The notes under the pieces were generated by a model. It was not told the DNA's origin. It did no database searches and worked only from the letters and a program-made list of their open reading frames with translations. This document shows, in pieces, positions 1-8,645 of a stretch of 64,000 bases of DNA (the first letter of the stretch is position 1; each line of letters opens with the position of its first letter). A program made the translations under genes and the position numbers. This DNA is from Pedobacter endophyticus (GTDB lineage Bacteria > Bacteroidota > Bacteroidia > Sphingobacteriales > Sphingobacteriaceae): assembly GCF_015679185.1 (NCBI RefSeq), contig NZ_CP064939.1, positions 4,898,001-4,962,000 on the forward strand. Reading direction: 5' to 3'.

Positions 1-3000
1 GTCCATAGGCCGGTAGCGTCATCGTAATTGGTCCCTCCAGATGGGGTAGCAGAAACAAAGGCATAGCCATCTGGTAATAAATCATCCACACTTACATTGG
101 AGGCCCCGCTAAGGCCGGCATTAGTTGCAATAATGGTGAAGATGACATCACTCCCTACTTTGGGGGCGTTGCTGCTTGCGGTTTTGCTTACAGCCAGATC
201 GGCCGATGCCACAGGTGTAAGCGTAATACTGGCCGTGTTGTTTGTATTATTCGGATCGCTTTGGCTACCAGAAATATTGGCTGTATTGGTTCGGTTACCA
301 TTTCCATTTACAGTAGCCGTAATGTTGAGTACTTTATTGGTGCCACTGGCCAGGTTGCCAATTGCCCATACGCCCATAGTGCTGTTATAGGTTGTTCCGG
401 CAGGAGCAGCGGCCGACACAAAACTGTAACCGGTTGGCAAAGCATCGGTAACGCTGACATTTGTTGCGTTGCTTGGCCCAGCATTGTTGGCTGTAATGGT
501 AAAGGTAACATTGGTGCCTACGGTAGGAGAATTGTTGCTCGCTGTTTTAGTAACTGATAAATCTGTTGAAGATGAAGGGAAAGGGGTAGAAGAAGCCGAA
601 TTGTTTGTTTCGTTCGGGTCGTGCTCATGGCGGGTAACCGTTGCAACATTGCTATAATCTCCACTGACGTTTACCGTAGCGGTAATGGTAAGAACAGCAC
701 TTGCGCCGTTGGCCAAATTGCCAATTGTCCATATACCCGTTGTATTGTTATAACTTGTTCCAGCAGGTGCCGCAGCTGATGCGAAAGTGTAGCCGCTGGG
801 CAGGGCATCGGTAACGCTAACCATTGTTGCATTACTTGGCCCGGTATTGTTTACAGTAACGGTAAAAACCACGTTGTTTCCAAAAGCAGGATTCGTGTTG
901 TTTACGGTTTTGGCGATGGCCAAATCTGCCACGGGTGCTGGCGTAAGCGTAACAGCGTCACTATTATCCGTTTCATCCGGATCCTTTTCATCAGCTCCAA
1001 TCGAAGCGGTATTGGTATAATTGCCACTTACATTTACCCTGGCATTAATGGTAAGCACTGCACTCGAGCTGTTAGCCAGGTTCCCAACCGTCCACACACC
1101 TGTAGCTGCATTGTAGGTGGTTGTTCCCGAAGCAGAAGACGAAAGATACGTATAACCATTCGGCAAAAGGTCGTTTACAATCACATCTGTTGCCAAACTA
1201 GGGCCCGCGTTCGAAGCCGTTATGGTAAAGGTAACATTGCTGCCTACGTTGGGCATACTATTATCTGCAGTTTTACTAACAGCTACATTCGAAACATGCA
1301 CGGGCACCGGAGTTACTTTTTTGGTGTTATTACCGGGATTTGGATCGCTCTCGCTCGCCCTAACCGAAGCTGTATTTTCGTATTTGCCGCTCGCATTTAC
1401 AGTTGCAGTAATGGTAAATGCCGAGTTCTCATCCCTGGCCAGGTTACCTATGCTCCATACGCCGTTTACGCTATTGTAGCTTGTTCCGACAGGTGTCGAA
1501 GCCGACACAAAAGTGTATCCGTTAGGTAGTAAATCGGTTACCTCAACATTTGTTGCAGTACTTGGTCCGGCATTGGCCGCCGTAATCGTAAAAGTAACAT
1601 GACTACCCACATCGGGCATATTGTTGCTTGATATTTTGTTTACCGATACATCCGCCCGGGGTACTGGTACAGGTGTAACAGCATCGGTGTTATTTTCAGT
1701 ATCCGGGTCGCTTTCATTTAGGGTTGCAGAAGCAGTATTTCTGTACTCCCCGCTGGCATTTACCGTTGCCGTAATGGTTAAAACCGAATTAGCGCCATTT
1801 GCTAAAGCACCAATAGTCCAAATGCCAGTAGCTTCATCGTAATTTGTTCCGGTGGGTGCCACAGCCGATACGAAAGTATATCCAGTTGGCAGTTCGTCCG
1901 TAACGGTAACATTGGTTGCGTTGCTTGGTCCGGCATTAGTGGCAGTAACGGTAAACGTAACATTGCTGCCTACGTTGGGCGTATTGCTGCTGGCGCTTTT
2001 AGTAACAGAAACATTGGCAACCGGAACAGGCACAGGCTTAGCCCTATCAGTATTATTAGCTTCATTCGAATCAGTTTCGCTTGCCGATACCGTAGCAATG
2101 TTTTCATAATCTCCGCTAGCATTCACAGTTGCACTGATGATCAGGGTAAAATTGGAGCCGTTTGGTAAATTGCCAATCAGCCATTTGCCGGTATCTTTAT
2201 CGTAGGTTGTTCCGGCAGGTGTAGAAGCAGATACAAATGTATAACCATTAGGAAGCAAGTCGTCGACCTTCACATTTGTTGCGTTGCTCGGCCCAGCATT
2301 AGCGGCCGTAACGGCAAACGTGATCTGACTGCCCACATGGGGTGTATTGCTACTTGCTATTTTTGTTACCGACATATTGGCGATGGCCACCGGCATGGGG
2401 GTAACCGAAGCAGTGTTATCTGCCGGGCTCGGATCTTTTTCATTAGCCGACACTGTAGCCGTGTTTTCATAGTCGCCGCTTGCCTTTACAATAGCCGTAA
2501 TGGTTAGAACGACATTGGCATCCTTCGCCAGATTACCTATTGTCCACTCACTATTAGAATTATTGTAGTTCGTACCTGCCGGAAATGAGGCAGAAACATA
2601 CGTATAACCACTAGGTAACTGATCAATAACTTCAACACCAGTTGCATTAACAGGTCCTGCATTGGCCGCCGTAATGGTAAAAGTAACCTCGCTATTTACA
2701 TCAGGCGTACTATTATTTACGGTTTTGGTAACCGATAAGTTGGCTACAGCAACGGGTGTAAGTGTAACCGAAGCACTGTTGTTTGCAGCAATAGGGTCGT
2801 ATTCATTAGCAGATACCGTTGCTGTATTGGCATAGTTGCCACTGGCCTTTACCGTTGCAGTAATGGTGAGAACGGAGTTGGCATCATCTGCCAAATTGCC
2901 TATCAGCCATTCGCCGCTGGTTGAATTGTAGCTGGTACCTGCAGGTTCCGTAGCCGAAACAAAAGCGTATCCGGTAGGTAGTAGGTCGTTAACCTTAACG

Positions 3001-3110
3001 CCTGTTGCGTTGCTAGGACCTGTGTTAGTGATGGTTATGGTGAAAATAACGTTGCTACCCATATCCGGACTGTTGTTGCTTGCTGTTTTGTTTACCGATA
3101 GCTCGGCTTC
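1..3110 (-). repeat. 363-bp coding repeat array (DUF11 units)
   Basis: The conserved TNTGPS-type segment recurs near 3013, 2650, 2287, 1924, 1561, 1198, 835, 472 and 109, a constant 363-bp period that corresponds to 121 codons. The units differ at many bases, so this is an old, diverged array rather than a recent expansion. Confidence 0.85.
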
Positions 3111-4622
3111 GGCTGTAACATTAATCGTTATGGTATTAGCTGAGGGATCGGTATTTACGCCTCCGTTTGCAGTACCTCCATTATCGGTAACTTTAAAGGT
3201 AAAGCTATCAAAGGCGTTTCCATTTGCATTTTCTGAATTTTGTTGCCAGGTAAGCTGCGGAATTTGCATCACCGGAACCACCTGATCCGCTGTTACTGCA
3301 GTTCCATTAAGTTTAAGTGTACCGTTTGCAGGAAGCGTAGCGAGTGTTAGAGCAGCGAATTCATGCGCTTCTGCCGGATCGCTAAAACCAAAATCGGCAG
3401 CCGAAAAAGTATAAGTGCCATCTTCTACAACCGATACTGTCTTATCTGTGCCCATTGGCGCATCGTTTACGGCAAGCACAGTAACGGAGGCAACTGAAGC
3501 GTCGGAGGAAACACCATCGGAATCTGTTACAACAACATTAATAGCTCTGGTAGTTGTATTTGGGTTTTCGGATGTGTTTGCAAACCGAACTTGCTTAATG
3601 GCAGTGATATAATCTGCAACGGGAGCACTCCCTGTAAGAGAAATTATGGTGTTATCGGCATTAAAGGTTGCGGAAATCCCTGCAGGCAAAGTTCCTGAAA
3701 TGCTCAAAACATCGCCAGTTTGAGGGTTTGTTGTGGTAATGGTAGCGCTAGCCAGGTTGGTGCCATCATCAACAATTTCCATATCGCTATTGGCAAGAGC
3801 AACAGGAGTACCGTTTTCTATATAGGTAGTATTGAAGTTATAACTGCTATCACCTGTATATTTATGGGCCCTGATAAAAGCGATCCTTACATCATCCCTG
3901 CCATTGTCTCTCGGGTTAAACTGCAAACGAACCTTGCCTGTACTCGCAACATTTTTGGGTAACTCGATATGGAGGGTGGTTAGGGTAGCACCCGGAATAG
4001 GTTTTGATGCTGTGGTGCCCTCAGCGTTTTTTGCGCCATTTTGAAAGAACACATCCCCCGTACCTGGGTTATTGGTAGTGTTGTCGGTTCTCAATCTGGC
4101 GTATTCAACATCGTCATAATAAATAGAAAACGTATTTCTTGATCCCGATAAAGGACCGCCTTGTGCTAAGCCTTGATTCCAGTACAAGCCCACTAAAAGC
4201 CTTGCACCACCCGTACTGGTAGGGCCGAGGTTCATTCCGCTTATTGTTGGCGATATGGCAAATAAAGGATTTGGTGGATTATCTTGACTGAAAAGAATAT
4301 TAGCGTTTTGAGGCGCTTGCACATGCGTTGTATTATTCCTTGTCCAACCTCCATCGGGCAAACTGGCATCTGTACCAAACGGATTATCCAAATCACCAAC
4401 GTAGTTTGTCCAATCAAGAAATACGTCAATCGGAGAATTTAAGTCGATGATAGGCTTGGCATTCTGCGAAAATCCGATCATGGGGATCAAAACGAAGCCG
4501 AGGAAAAATAGGAGTCTGTTGATCGGAGATATCCGATTTTGTTGAAAATGACTGTCTTTTTCCTTTTTTATAAAGAAATAGTTGATCAGACTGGTCAATG
4601 AGGAGAGGGGATGACTTACCAT
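1..4622 (-). CDS. Giant secreted DUF11-repeat surface protein (C-terminus beyond window)
   Basis: An open frame starts at ATG 4622 and runs without a stop to the left edge (about 1540 codons seen), so the gene is partial. The N-terminus has basic residues and a hydrophobic stretch ending ...PMIGFSQ at about residue 50, read as a signal peptide; the n-region is long, so a later start is possible. Residues 60-280 are a unique domain. Residues about 300-490 resemble cadherin-like/Ig-like repeats (VNDAP, then an ED motif). From about residue 505 there are 121-residue repeats containing T(N)TGPSNATGV and LSVTKT motifs, typical of DUF11 (conserved repeat domain) adhesin-like proteins; eight are complete and a ninth is cut by the window. 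A cell-surface or secreted structural/adhesive role is inferred. A type IX secretion signal would be at the unseen C-terminus. Confidence 0.88.
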   Translation of the reverse strand, partial: MVSHPLSSLTSLINYFFIKKEKDSHFQQNRISPINRLLFFLGFVLIPMIGFSQNAKPIIDLNSPIDVFLDWTNYVGDLDNPFGTDASLPDGGWTRNNTTHVQAPQNANILFSQDNPPNPLFAISPTISGMNLGPTSTGGARLLVGLYWNQGLAQGGPLSGSRNTFSIYYDDVEYARLRTDNTTNNPGTGDVFFQNGAKNAEGTTASKPIPGATLTTLHIELPKNVASTGKVRLQFNPRDNGRDDVRIAFIRAHKYTGDSSYNFNTTYIENGTPVALANSDMEIVDDGTNLASATITTTNPQTGDVLSISGTLPAGISATFNADNTIISLTGSAPVADYITAIKQVRFANTSENPNTTTRAINVVVTDSDGVSSDASVASVTVLAVNDAPMGTDKTVSVVEDGTYTFSAADFGFSDPAEAHEFAALTLATLPANGTLKLNGTAVTADQVVPVMQIPQLTWQQNSENANGNAFDSFTFKVTDNGGTANGGVNTDPSANTITINVTAEAELSVNKTASNNSPDMGSNVIFTITITNTGPSNATGVKVNDLLPTGYAFVSATEPAGTSYNSTSGEWLIGNLADDANSVLTITATVKASGNYANTATVSANEYDPIAANNSASVTLTPVAVANLSVTKTVNNSTPDVNSEVTFTITAANAGPVNATGVEVIDQLPSGYTYVSASFPAGTNYNNSNSEWTIGNLAKDANVVLTITAIVKASGDYENTATVSANEKDPSPADNTASVTPMPVAIANMSVTKIASSNTPHVGSQITFAVTAANAGPSNATNVKVDDLLPNGYTFVSASTPAGTTYDKDTGKWLIGNLPNGSNFTLIISATVNASGDYENIATVSASETDSNEANNTDRAKPVPVPVANVSVTKSASSNTPNVGSNVTFTVTATNAGPSNATNVTVTDELPTGYTFVSAVAPTGTNYDEATGIWTIGALANGANSVLTITATVNASGEYRNTASATLNESDPDTENNTDAVTPVPVPRADVSVNKISSNNMPDVGSHVTFTITAANAGPSTATNVEVTDLLPNGYTFVSASTPVGTSYNSVNGVWSIGNLARDENSAFTITATVNASGKYENTASVRASESDPNPGNNTKKVTPVPVHVSNVAVSKTADNSMPNVGSNVTFTITASNAGPSLATDVIVNDLLPNGYTYLSSSASGTTTYNAATGVWTVGNLANSSSAVLTINARVNVSGNYTNTASIGADEKDPDETDNSDAVTLTPAPVADLAIAKTVNNTNPAFGNNVVFTVTVNNTGPSNATMVSVTDALPSGYTFASAAAPAGTSYNNTTGIWTIGNLANGASAVLTITATVNVSGDYSNVATVTRHEHDPNETNNSASSTPFPSSSTDLSVTKTASNNSPTVGTNVTFTITANNAGPSNATNVSVTDALPTGYSFVSAAAPAGTTYNSTMGVWAIGNLASGTNKVLNITATVNGNGNRTNTANISGSQSDPNNTNNTASITLTPVASADLAVSKTASSNAPKVGSDVIFTIIATNAGLSGASNVSVDDLLPDGYAFVSATPSGGTNYDDATGLW

Positions 4623-5386
4623 GTTTTAATTATTTTTCCAGCAAAAATCCTGGCAACTGGTTAATTCAGATGTTTGCTAACGTTTGATTTAAGAAATGTT
4701 GTGGCCCGTCCTTTAAAGTGGTCTTTGGTAGCTATACTGTTTGAAAAACTGCTTAAGATATCCGTAATAGGTTTTGGATAGGCTGTTGAGCCAGGCGCAG
4801 CAGAAAGGGCAATATCGTTTGTTTAGAACGTTGCGAAATCAATAAGGGATTAAGTATAATCACACAAATACCAAGGACATTGGTGGTGGTTATTTTCAAA
4901 TAAGGATTTTCATGGGGATTGGTTTTAGTTTTTTTAGTAAAATTAAATGTAAGGACTATTCGATTCTCGCATAAGGACATGCCAAAACGCAAGACGATAT
5001 CGGCTTATTGAAATATTTTAAAGAATTTTATTGAAAACAACATGCAAGATGAATATCTACTGCAATTGACGCTTGTTCGATTGGTTGTTTTGTTATTTCT
5101 TTAAAAATAATAGGTTTTTAATTCAATAAAGCTTATAACTATTCAATAAAGTTATCTTTTTGTTAACGACTAAGCAATAATATTCTACCTAAATCTAATT
5201 TATGCTAATTAGTAAGTAATTTATATCTTACTGATAAGACAAAGCCGCTTTGAGTACTATATCTTTATTTTTTCAGTCAAAAAAAGCGTTTCTTTATGCG
5301 ATAGGCGGTCAAAACATTTCGTTTTAAGGAAAATTATGTTATCTTTATAAAGAATCATCCAATTATTTTAGCATTAGATAAAACTT
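4623..5386. other. Gene-free AT-rich region
   Basis: No convincing gene is seen. The region is AT-rich and has no clear hairpin array. It holds the 5' regions of two divergent genes: the giant repeat protein (minus) and the XRE regulator (plus). A weak -7-like TATCTTTA lies at 5340-5347, about 40 nt before the regulator. A 79-codon open frame at 4753-4992 (minus) has no recognisable features and is not called. Confidence 0.5.
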
Positions 5387-5686
5387 ATGAAAAGAGAAAT
5401 TGGAAAAGTAATTAAAGCTTGTCGCCAATACCACGGCTTTACTCAGGTGTACATGGCGCATAAACTCGGCGTAACAGTAAACAGCTATGCCAACATGGAA
5501 CATGGAAGGGTAGATATGGATACGAAAAGACTATATCAACTTGCCGAAATACTACGTTTAAAGGCCTGCCAGATTTTGGCCTTCGCCGAAAAAGGCTACG
5601 ATACAAAAAGTTACTGCTGGCTTCCACTGGCAATTAGCGGAACGGTAGCCGAAAACTATCAGCTTATTGATCAGCAGATCGATTAG
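5387..5686 (+). CDS. XRE-family helix-turn-helix regulator
   Basis: This is a 99-residue protein with an N-terminal HTH_3/Cro-CI-type domain at about residues 5-60: I-KACRQYHGFTQ (helices 1-2), MAHKLGVTVNSYANMEHGR (recognition region) and LYQLAEIL. The C-terminal 40 residues match no family I recognise. It is probably a small DNA-binding repressor or activator. It stands alone, about 290 nt upstream of the co-directional acyl-ACP desaturase and divergent from the giant surface protein, so either could be its target; that is inference only. The length and start are normal for one-domain XRE proteins of Bacteroidota. Confidence 0.8.
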   Translation: MKREIGKVIKACRQYHGFTQVYMAHKLGVTVNSYANMEHGRVDMDTKRLYQLAEILRLKACQILAFAEKGYDTKSYCWLPLAISGTVAENYQLIDQQID

Positions 5687-5938
5687 TTTAAGCGCTATTT
5701 AGCACTGGTTCCTGTACGCCAATTTAATGTCGGAGGCGCATGTTGCCATCCCTATTTTGTTTTACAGAGGCGTTATTATAGGCTACAACTAAAATCTTTT
5801 GGTGATGCAAACTGCAGGCGGTAATTAGCAGATTTCGTTTTTATGGCCCTAAACAATATCAAATAGTGATAAACATCATTTTTAAAACTGATTATTTGCA
5901 AATATGTTAATATAATGGCGTTTGCCACTTTATTTGGT

Positions 5939-5946
5939 TATCTTTG
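5939..5946 (+). promoter_or_regulatory. Candidate -7 box of the desaturase promoter
   Basis: TATCTTTG fits the Bacteroidota -7 consensus TAnnTTTG and lies 28 nt before the desaturase ATG. No clear -33 TTTG at standard spacing was assigned. Confidence 0.5.
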
Positions 5947-5973
5947 CATTGATACTATACATAAATATAAGAA

Positions 5974-6954
5974 ATGAGTTTTTTTGCGGAAAAAAGAGGT
6001 GAAGTGATGGTGCATATCGAGAAGTACATGCTTGATATGATGGATACCTATCTTAAACCAATTGATACTAACTGGCAACCATCTGACTTTCTGCCCGACT
6101 CTACCAGCGATACATTTTATCAAGATATACGAGTACTGAGAGAAAGCGCTAAAGATCTTTCTTACGATTTAGTAGCCGTTTTAATCGGTGATACCATCAC
6201 CGAGGAAGCGCTTCCTACCTACGAATCGTGGTTAGCCATGGTGCAGGGACCCAGCATGAAGGAAGACGGAGGTTGGATGAAATGGAACCGACACTGGACA
6301 GCGGAAGAAAACCGTCATGGTGATTTGCTGAACAAATATTTATACCTATCAGGACGGGTTGATATGCGCCAAATGGAGATATCAACACAATATTTAATTG
6401 CCGATGGCTTTGATATTGGTACCGGACATGACCCTTATCGCAATTTCATTTATACATCGTTTCAGGAAATGGCCACCAACATTTCGCACAGAAGGGTTGC
6501 TTCATTAGCTAAAAAAGATGGCGATACCTTATTATCCAAAATGTGTGGTGTAATTGCTTCTGATGAGGCAAGACATGCGAAAGCGTACAGAGATTTTATG
6601 AATCAGATTTTTGCGGTCGATCCAAATGAGGCGATGCTTGCATTTGAAGATATGATGCGTAAAAAGATTGTAATGCCAGCGCATTTTTTAAGAGAAGTAG
6701 GCTTAAAAATCGGCCAAACATTCGGCCATTTTACCGATGCCGCACAACGTTTAGGCGTTTACACGGCTATCGATTATGTTGATATTATGCAACAGTTAAT
6801 TATCGACTGGAAAATTGAGGGCATGAGAGACTTAAACGAAGCTGGTGAAAAAGCCCGCGACTACATTATGGCCTTGCCTTCGCGTTTGTTACGTGTTGCT
6901 GAAAGAATGAAAAATCCAACGATTGATTATAAATTTACCTGGATTGCCGGGTAA
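5974..6954 (+). CDS. Acyl-ACP desaturase (stearoyl-ACP desaturase family)
   Basis: This 326-residue soluble di-iron protein belongs to the FA_desaturase_2 family, which introduces a cis double bond into acyl-ACP to adjust membrane fluidity, using O2 and electrons from ferredoxin. The di-iron ligand motifs are visible: EENRH (E112, H115), FQEMATNISH (E165, H172) and DEARH (E198, H201), with a further glutamate in the GDTITEEALP region (about 77-78). The length is near the bacterial family norm. There is no signal peptide, so it is cytoplasmic. The start MSFFAEKRGEV is kept because it lies just downstream of a good -7 box; a second Met at residue 12 is a possible alternative. The gene is monocistronic with an intrinsic terminator 20 nt downstream. 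Confidence 0.93.
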   Translation: MSFFAEKRGEVMVHIEKYMLDMMDTYLKPIDTNWQPSDFLPDSTSDTFYQDIRVLRESAKDLSYDLVAVLIGDTITEEALPTYESWLAMVQGPSMKEDGGWMKWNRHWTAEENRHGDLLNKYLYLSGRVDMRQMEISTQYLIADGFDIGTGHDPYRNFIYTSFQEMATNISHRRVASLAKKDGDTLLSKMCGVIASDEARHAKAYRDFMNQIFAVDPNEAMLAFEDMMRKKIVMPAHFLREVGLKIGQTFGHFTDAAQRLGVYTAIDYVDIMQQLIIDWKIEGMRDLNEAGEKARDYIMALPSRLLRVAERMKNPTIDYKFTWIAG

Positions 6955-6973
6955 ACCTATCATAAAAATCTAT

Positions 6974-7004
6974 AAGCCTCGATAAATTCGGGGCTTTTTT
7001 GTTT
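6974..7004 (+). terminator. Intrinsic terminator after the desaturase
   Basis: An 8-bp stem (AGCCTCGA paired with TCGGGGCT, one G-U pair) with a short loop is followed by a run of six T, 20 nt after the desaturase stop. Confidence 0.75.
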
Positions 7005-7584
7005 AAAAGTTTTTGAAAGTGGTTTTATAGATGCAGGGCTCAACAAGTGAAGAGGCACTTTAATCCCGAAATTTCCGGGTTGTTTGTCCGAAGAAGTCCT
7101 ATCGTGTAAACACATTTCTTTTCATTGCTCATCATTCCCGCACAGGCGGAAATCCTAATGCGTTTGATCCATTTTTGTGCATTAAGATTTCTCCCGAACT
7201 TTCGGGGAAGCATGACGACCGTTCATAGTTAACGCCATATAAGTTTAGTTCTCATTCGATGATGCTATCCCTTATAACGCCTTTTTTTCAAAATGTACCA
7301 ACACCATGTAAAAAGTGGTGACTAGTCTGTTCCCGCCATTGATATTTTCGTCTTTGCCCAAAAGCGGCTACTTTGTAGCGAAATCGATTTTCATCGATCG
7401 AAGTAATCTCATCAGAGATTTATTGCAGAATAGATTGCTTTCCCGAGAAATCGGGACAGGCTGTGCTTCGCAATGAGGACGGCTTTAAAATCATCACTCA
7501 TCTGGATTTTTGAAAAACCTTTCCGTCCGGCCAGACGTGAATTAAAACCTTGTCTGACAAAACAGCGTTGGCAGGCGACTAGGT
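7005..7584. other. Gene-free region with a dispersed repeat
   Basis: No gene is seen. The stretch 7378-7495 resembles 46366-46478 (shared GCGAAATCGATTTTCATCGAT, then AGAATAGATTGCTT, then a GACnGCTTTAAA end). It also holds short fragments of the TTTCGGGA type that recur in other spacers. Confidence 0.5.
7378..7495. repeat. Dispersed intergenic repeat, copy 1
   Basis: About 115 bp that aligns by eye to 46366-46478 in the same orientation. The shared blocks are the CGATTTTCATCGAT palindromic core, a TGCAGAATAGATTGCTT block and a GACGGCTTTAAA/GACCGCTTTAAA end. It has no coding content. Confidence 0.6.
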
Positions 7585-8505
7585 TTAAAAATAAATTTTC
7601 CCTTGTACGGCCAGGTTAAAGCCTTTCTGCAACACTGTTTTTTGTTGGGTCGCATCGCGAAGCAGTGGGTTGGTGTGATTAAAATGGATGAAGAAAATTT
7701 TGCCCTTAACTTCTTTGTTTTCCTTTTGAAACAAATCCATCGTTTCGCTTACCAATGGATGCGGAACCTCGGTTATAGCCCTGTTGCCCAATTCGGTATT
7801 GGTGTAAAAGGTTGCATCCAAAAAGGCGATATCGACTTTTTTGACCTCATCAATTACGCTTTTGTTCCATTTGCTCCACTTGTCGATATCGGGAATGAAG
7901 AGGTATTTCTTTGTATCCGTTTCTATCTTAAAACCTGCGGTTTCCGAAAATTCGTCGCGGTGGGGAACCCGAAAGGCCGTTACTTTGCTATCTTCAATTG
8001 TGAGTGGCGCATTTTCTTCAAGTGCAATCAAATTGATGTTGTTTAGCTTAACCAACTGGCTCCACGGACCATTTTCTTCGAGGAAGGTTTTCAATTTAGG
8101 CAGTACATAAACCTTTAGTTTTTTGGTTGACATTACCTCTCTTCCAAACTCCATTAAGCCGGTGTAATGCCCCATATGCGCATGTGTGATGAAGACACCT
8201 TCGGGCAGATAGGGATATTCTTCGCTGGTTTTTGATCTGAAGTCTTGAAGTTGTTGCTTAATATCGGGTGTAGCTTCAAACAGCCACCACTTTTTCGCAA
8301 TGGGATCAACCAAGGCCAAAGACACTACATTTCTGCTTAAACTGGGTTTTTTCCAAGCCGTTTTGCAGCACATTTTTTCGCAGTCCATGTGTGGGTAGCC
8401 ACCATCTTGCGCTACGCCCAACACCATGATGTAGGGTGTTTTTGGCTCCTGGGCACAAAGCTTGATAGTTAAAACCGATAAGAACATTAATAATAGTGCT
8501 TTCAT
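7585..8505 (-). CDS. Secreted PqqB-like metallo-beta-lactamase-fold hydrolase
   Basis: This 306-residue protein starts MKALLLMFLSVLTIKLCAQ, a signal peptide, so it is periplasmic or exported. The body resembles the PqqB-type MBL-fold family: GVAQDGGYPHMDC with Cys42, Cys46 and Cys47 matches the Cys-rich segment after the first strands of PqqB; THAHMGH is at 107-113; VPHRDEF and FIPDID motifs are further on. The usual HxHxDH Asp is Gly112, so the second metal site may be lost or changed. No other PQQ biosynthesis gene is nearby, so a PQQ role is unlikely and the substrate is unknown. It ends 140 nt downstream (minus sense) of the icmF stop and may be read from the same transcript. Confidence 0.8.
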   Translation of the reverse strand: MKALLLMFLSVLTIKLCAQEPKTPYIMVLGVAQDGGYPHMDCEKMCCKTAWKKPSLSRNVVSLALVDPIAKKWWLFEATPDIKQQLQDFRSKTSEEYPYLPEGVFITHAHMGHYTGLMEFGREVMSTKKLKVYVLPKLKTFLEENGPWSQLVKLNNINLIALEENAPLTIEDSKVTAFRVPHRDEFSETAGFKIETDTKKYLFIPDIDKWSKWNKSVIDEVKKVDIAFLDATFYTNTELGNRAITEVPHPLVSETMDLFQKENKEVKGKIFFIHFNHTNPLLRDATQQKTVLQKGFNLAVQGKIYF

Positions 8506-8519
8506 TTTTTTTGAGATTT

Positions 8520-8640
8520 ACGGTTAGAGATTTGAGACTGGAGATATGAGACTGGAGATTTGAGATATGAGACTGGAGCTTTGACATCCTATCTCACATC
8601 TTGTGTCTAGCTTCTCATATCTCAAGTCAAGCTTCTCGCC
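8520..8640. repeat. Low-complexity GAGATATGAGACTGGAGA-type repeat with inverted half
   Basis: The spacer between icmF and the MBL gene is made of imperfect copies of a GAGATTTGAGACTG-like unit, followed by its approximate reverse complement (TCTCATATCTCAAGTC), so the transcript could fold into a long hairpin. No protein-coding signal is seen. Confidence 0.55.
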
Positions 8641-8645
8641 TCTCA

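Noticed and set aside
97..3285. Several plus-strand open frames of 60-100 codons
   Set aside because: They lie opposite the giant DUF11 protein and repeat with its 363-bp period, so they are shadows of it.
4753..4992. 79-codon minus-strand open frame in the spacer
   Set aside because: AT-rich, with no recognisable features and no promoter or ribosome site.
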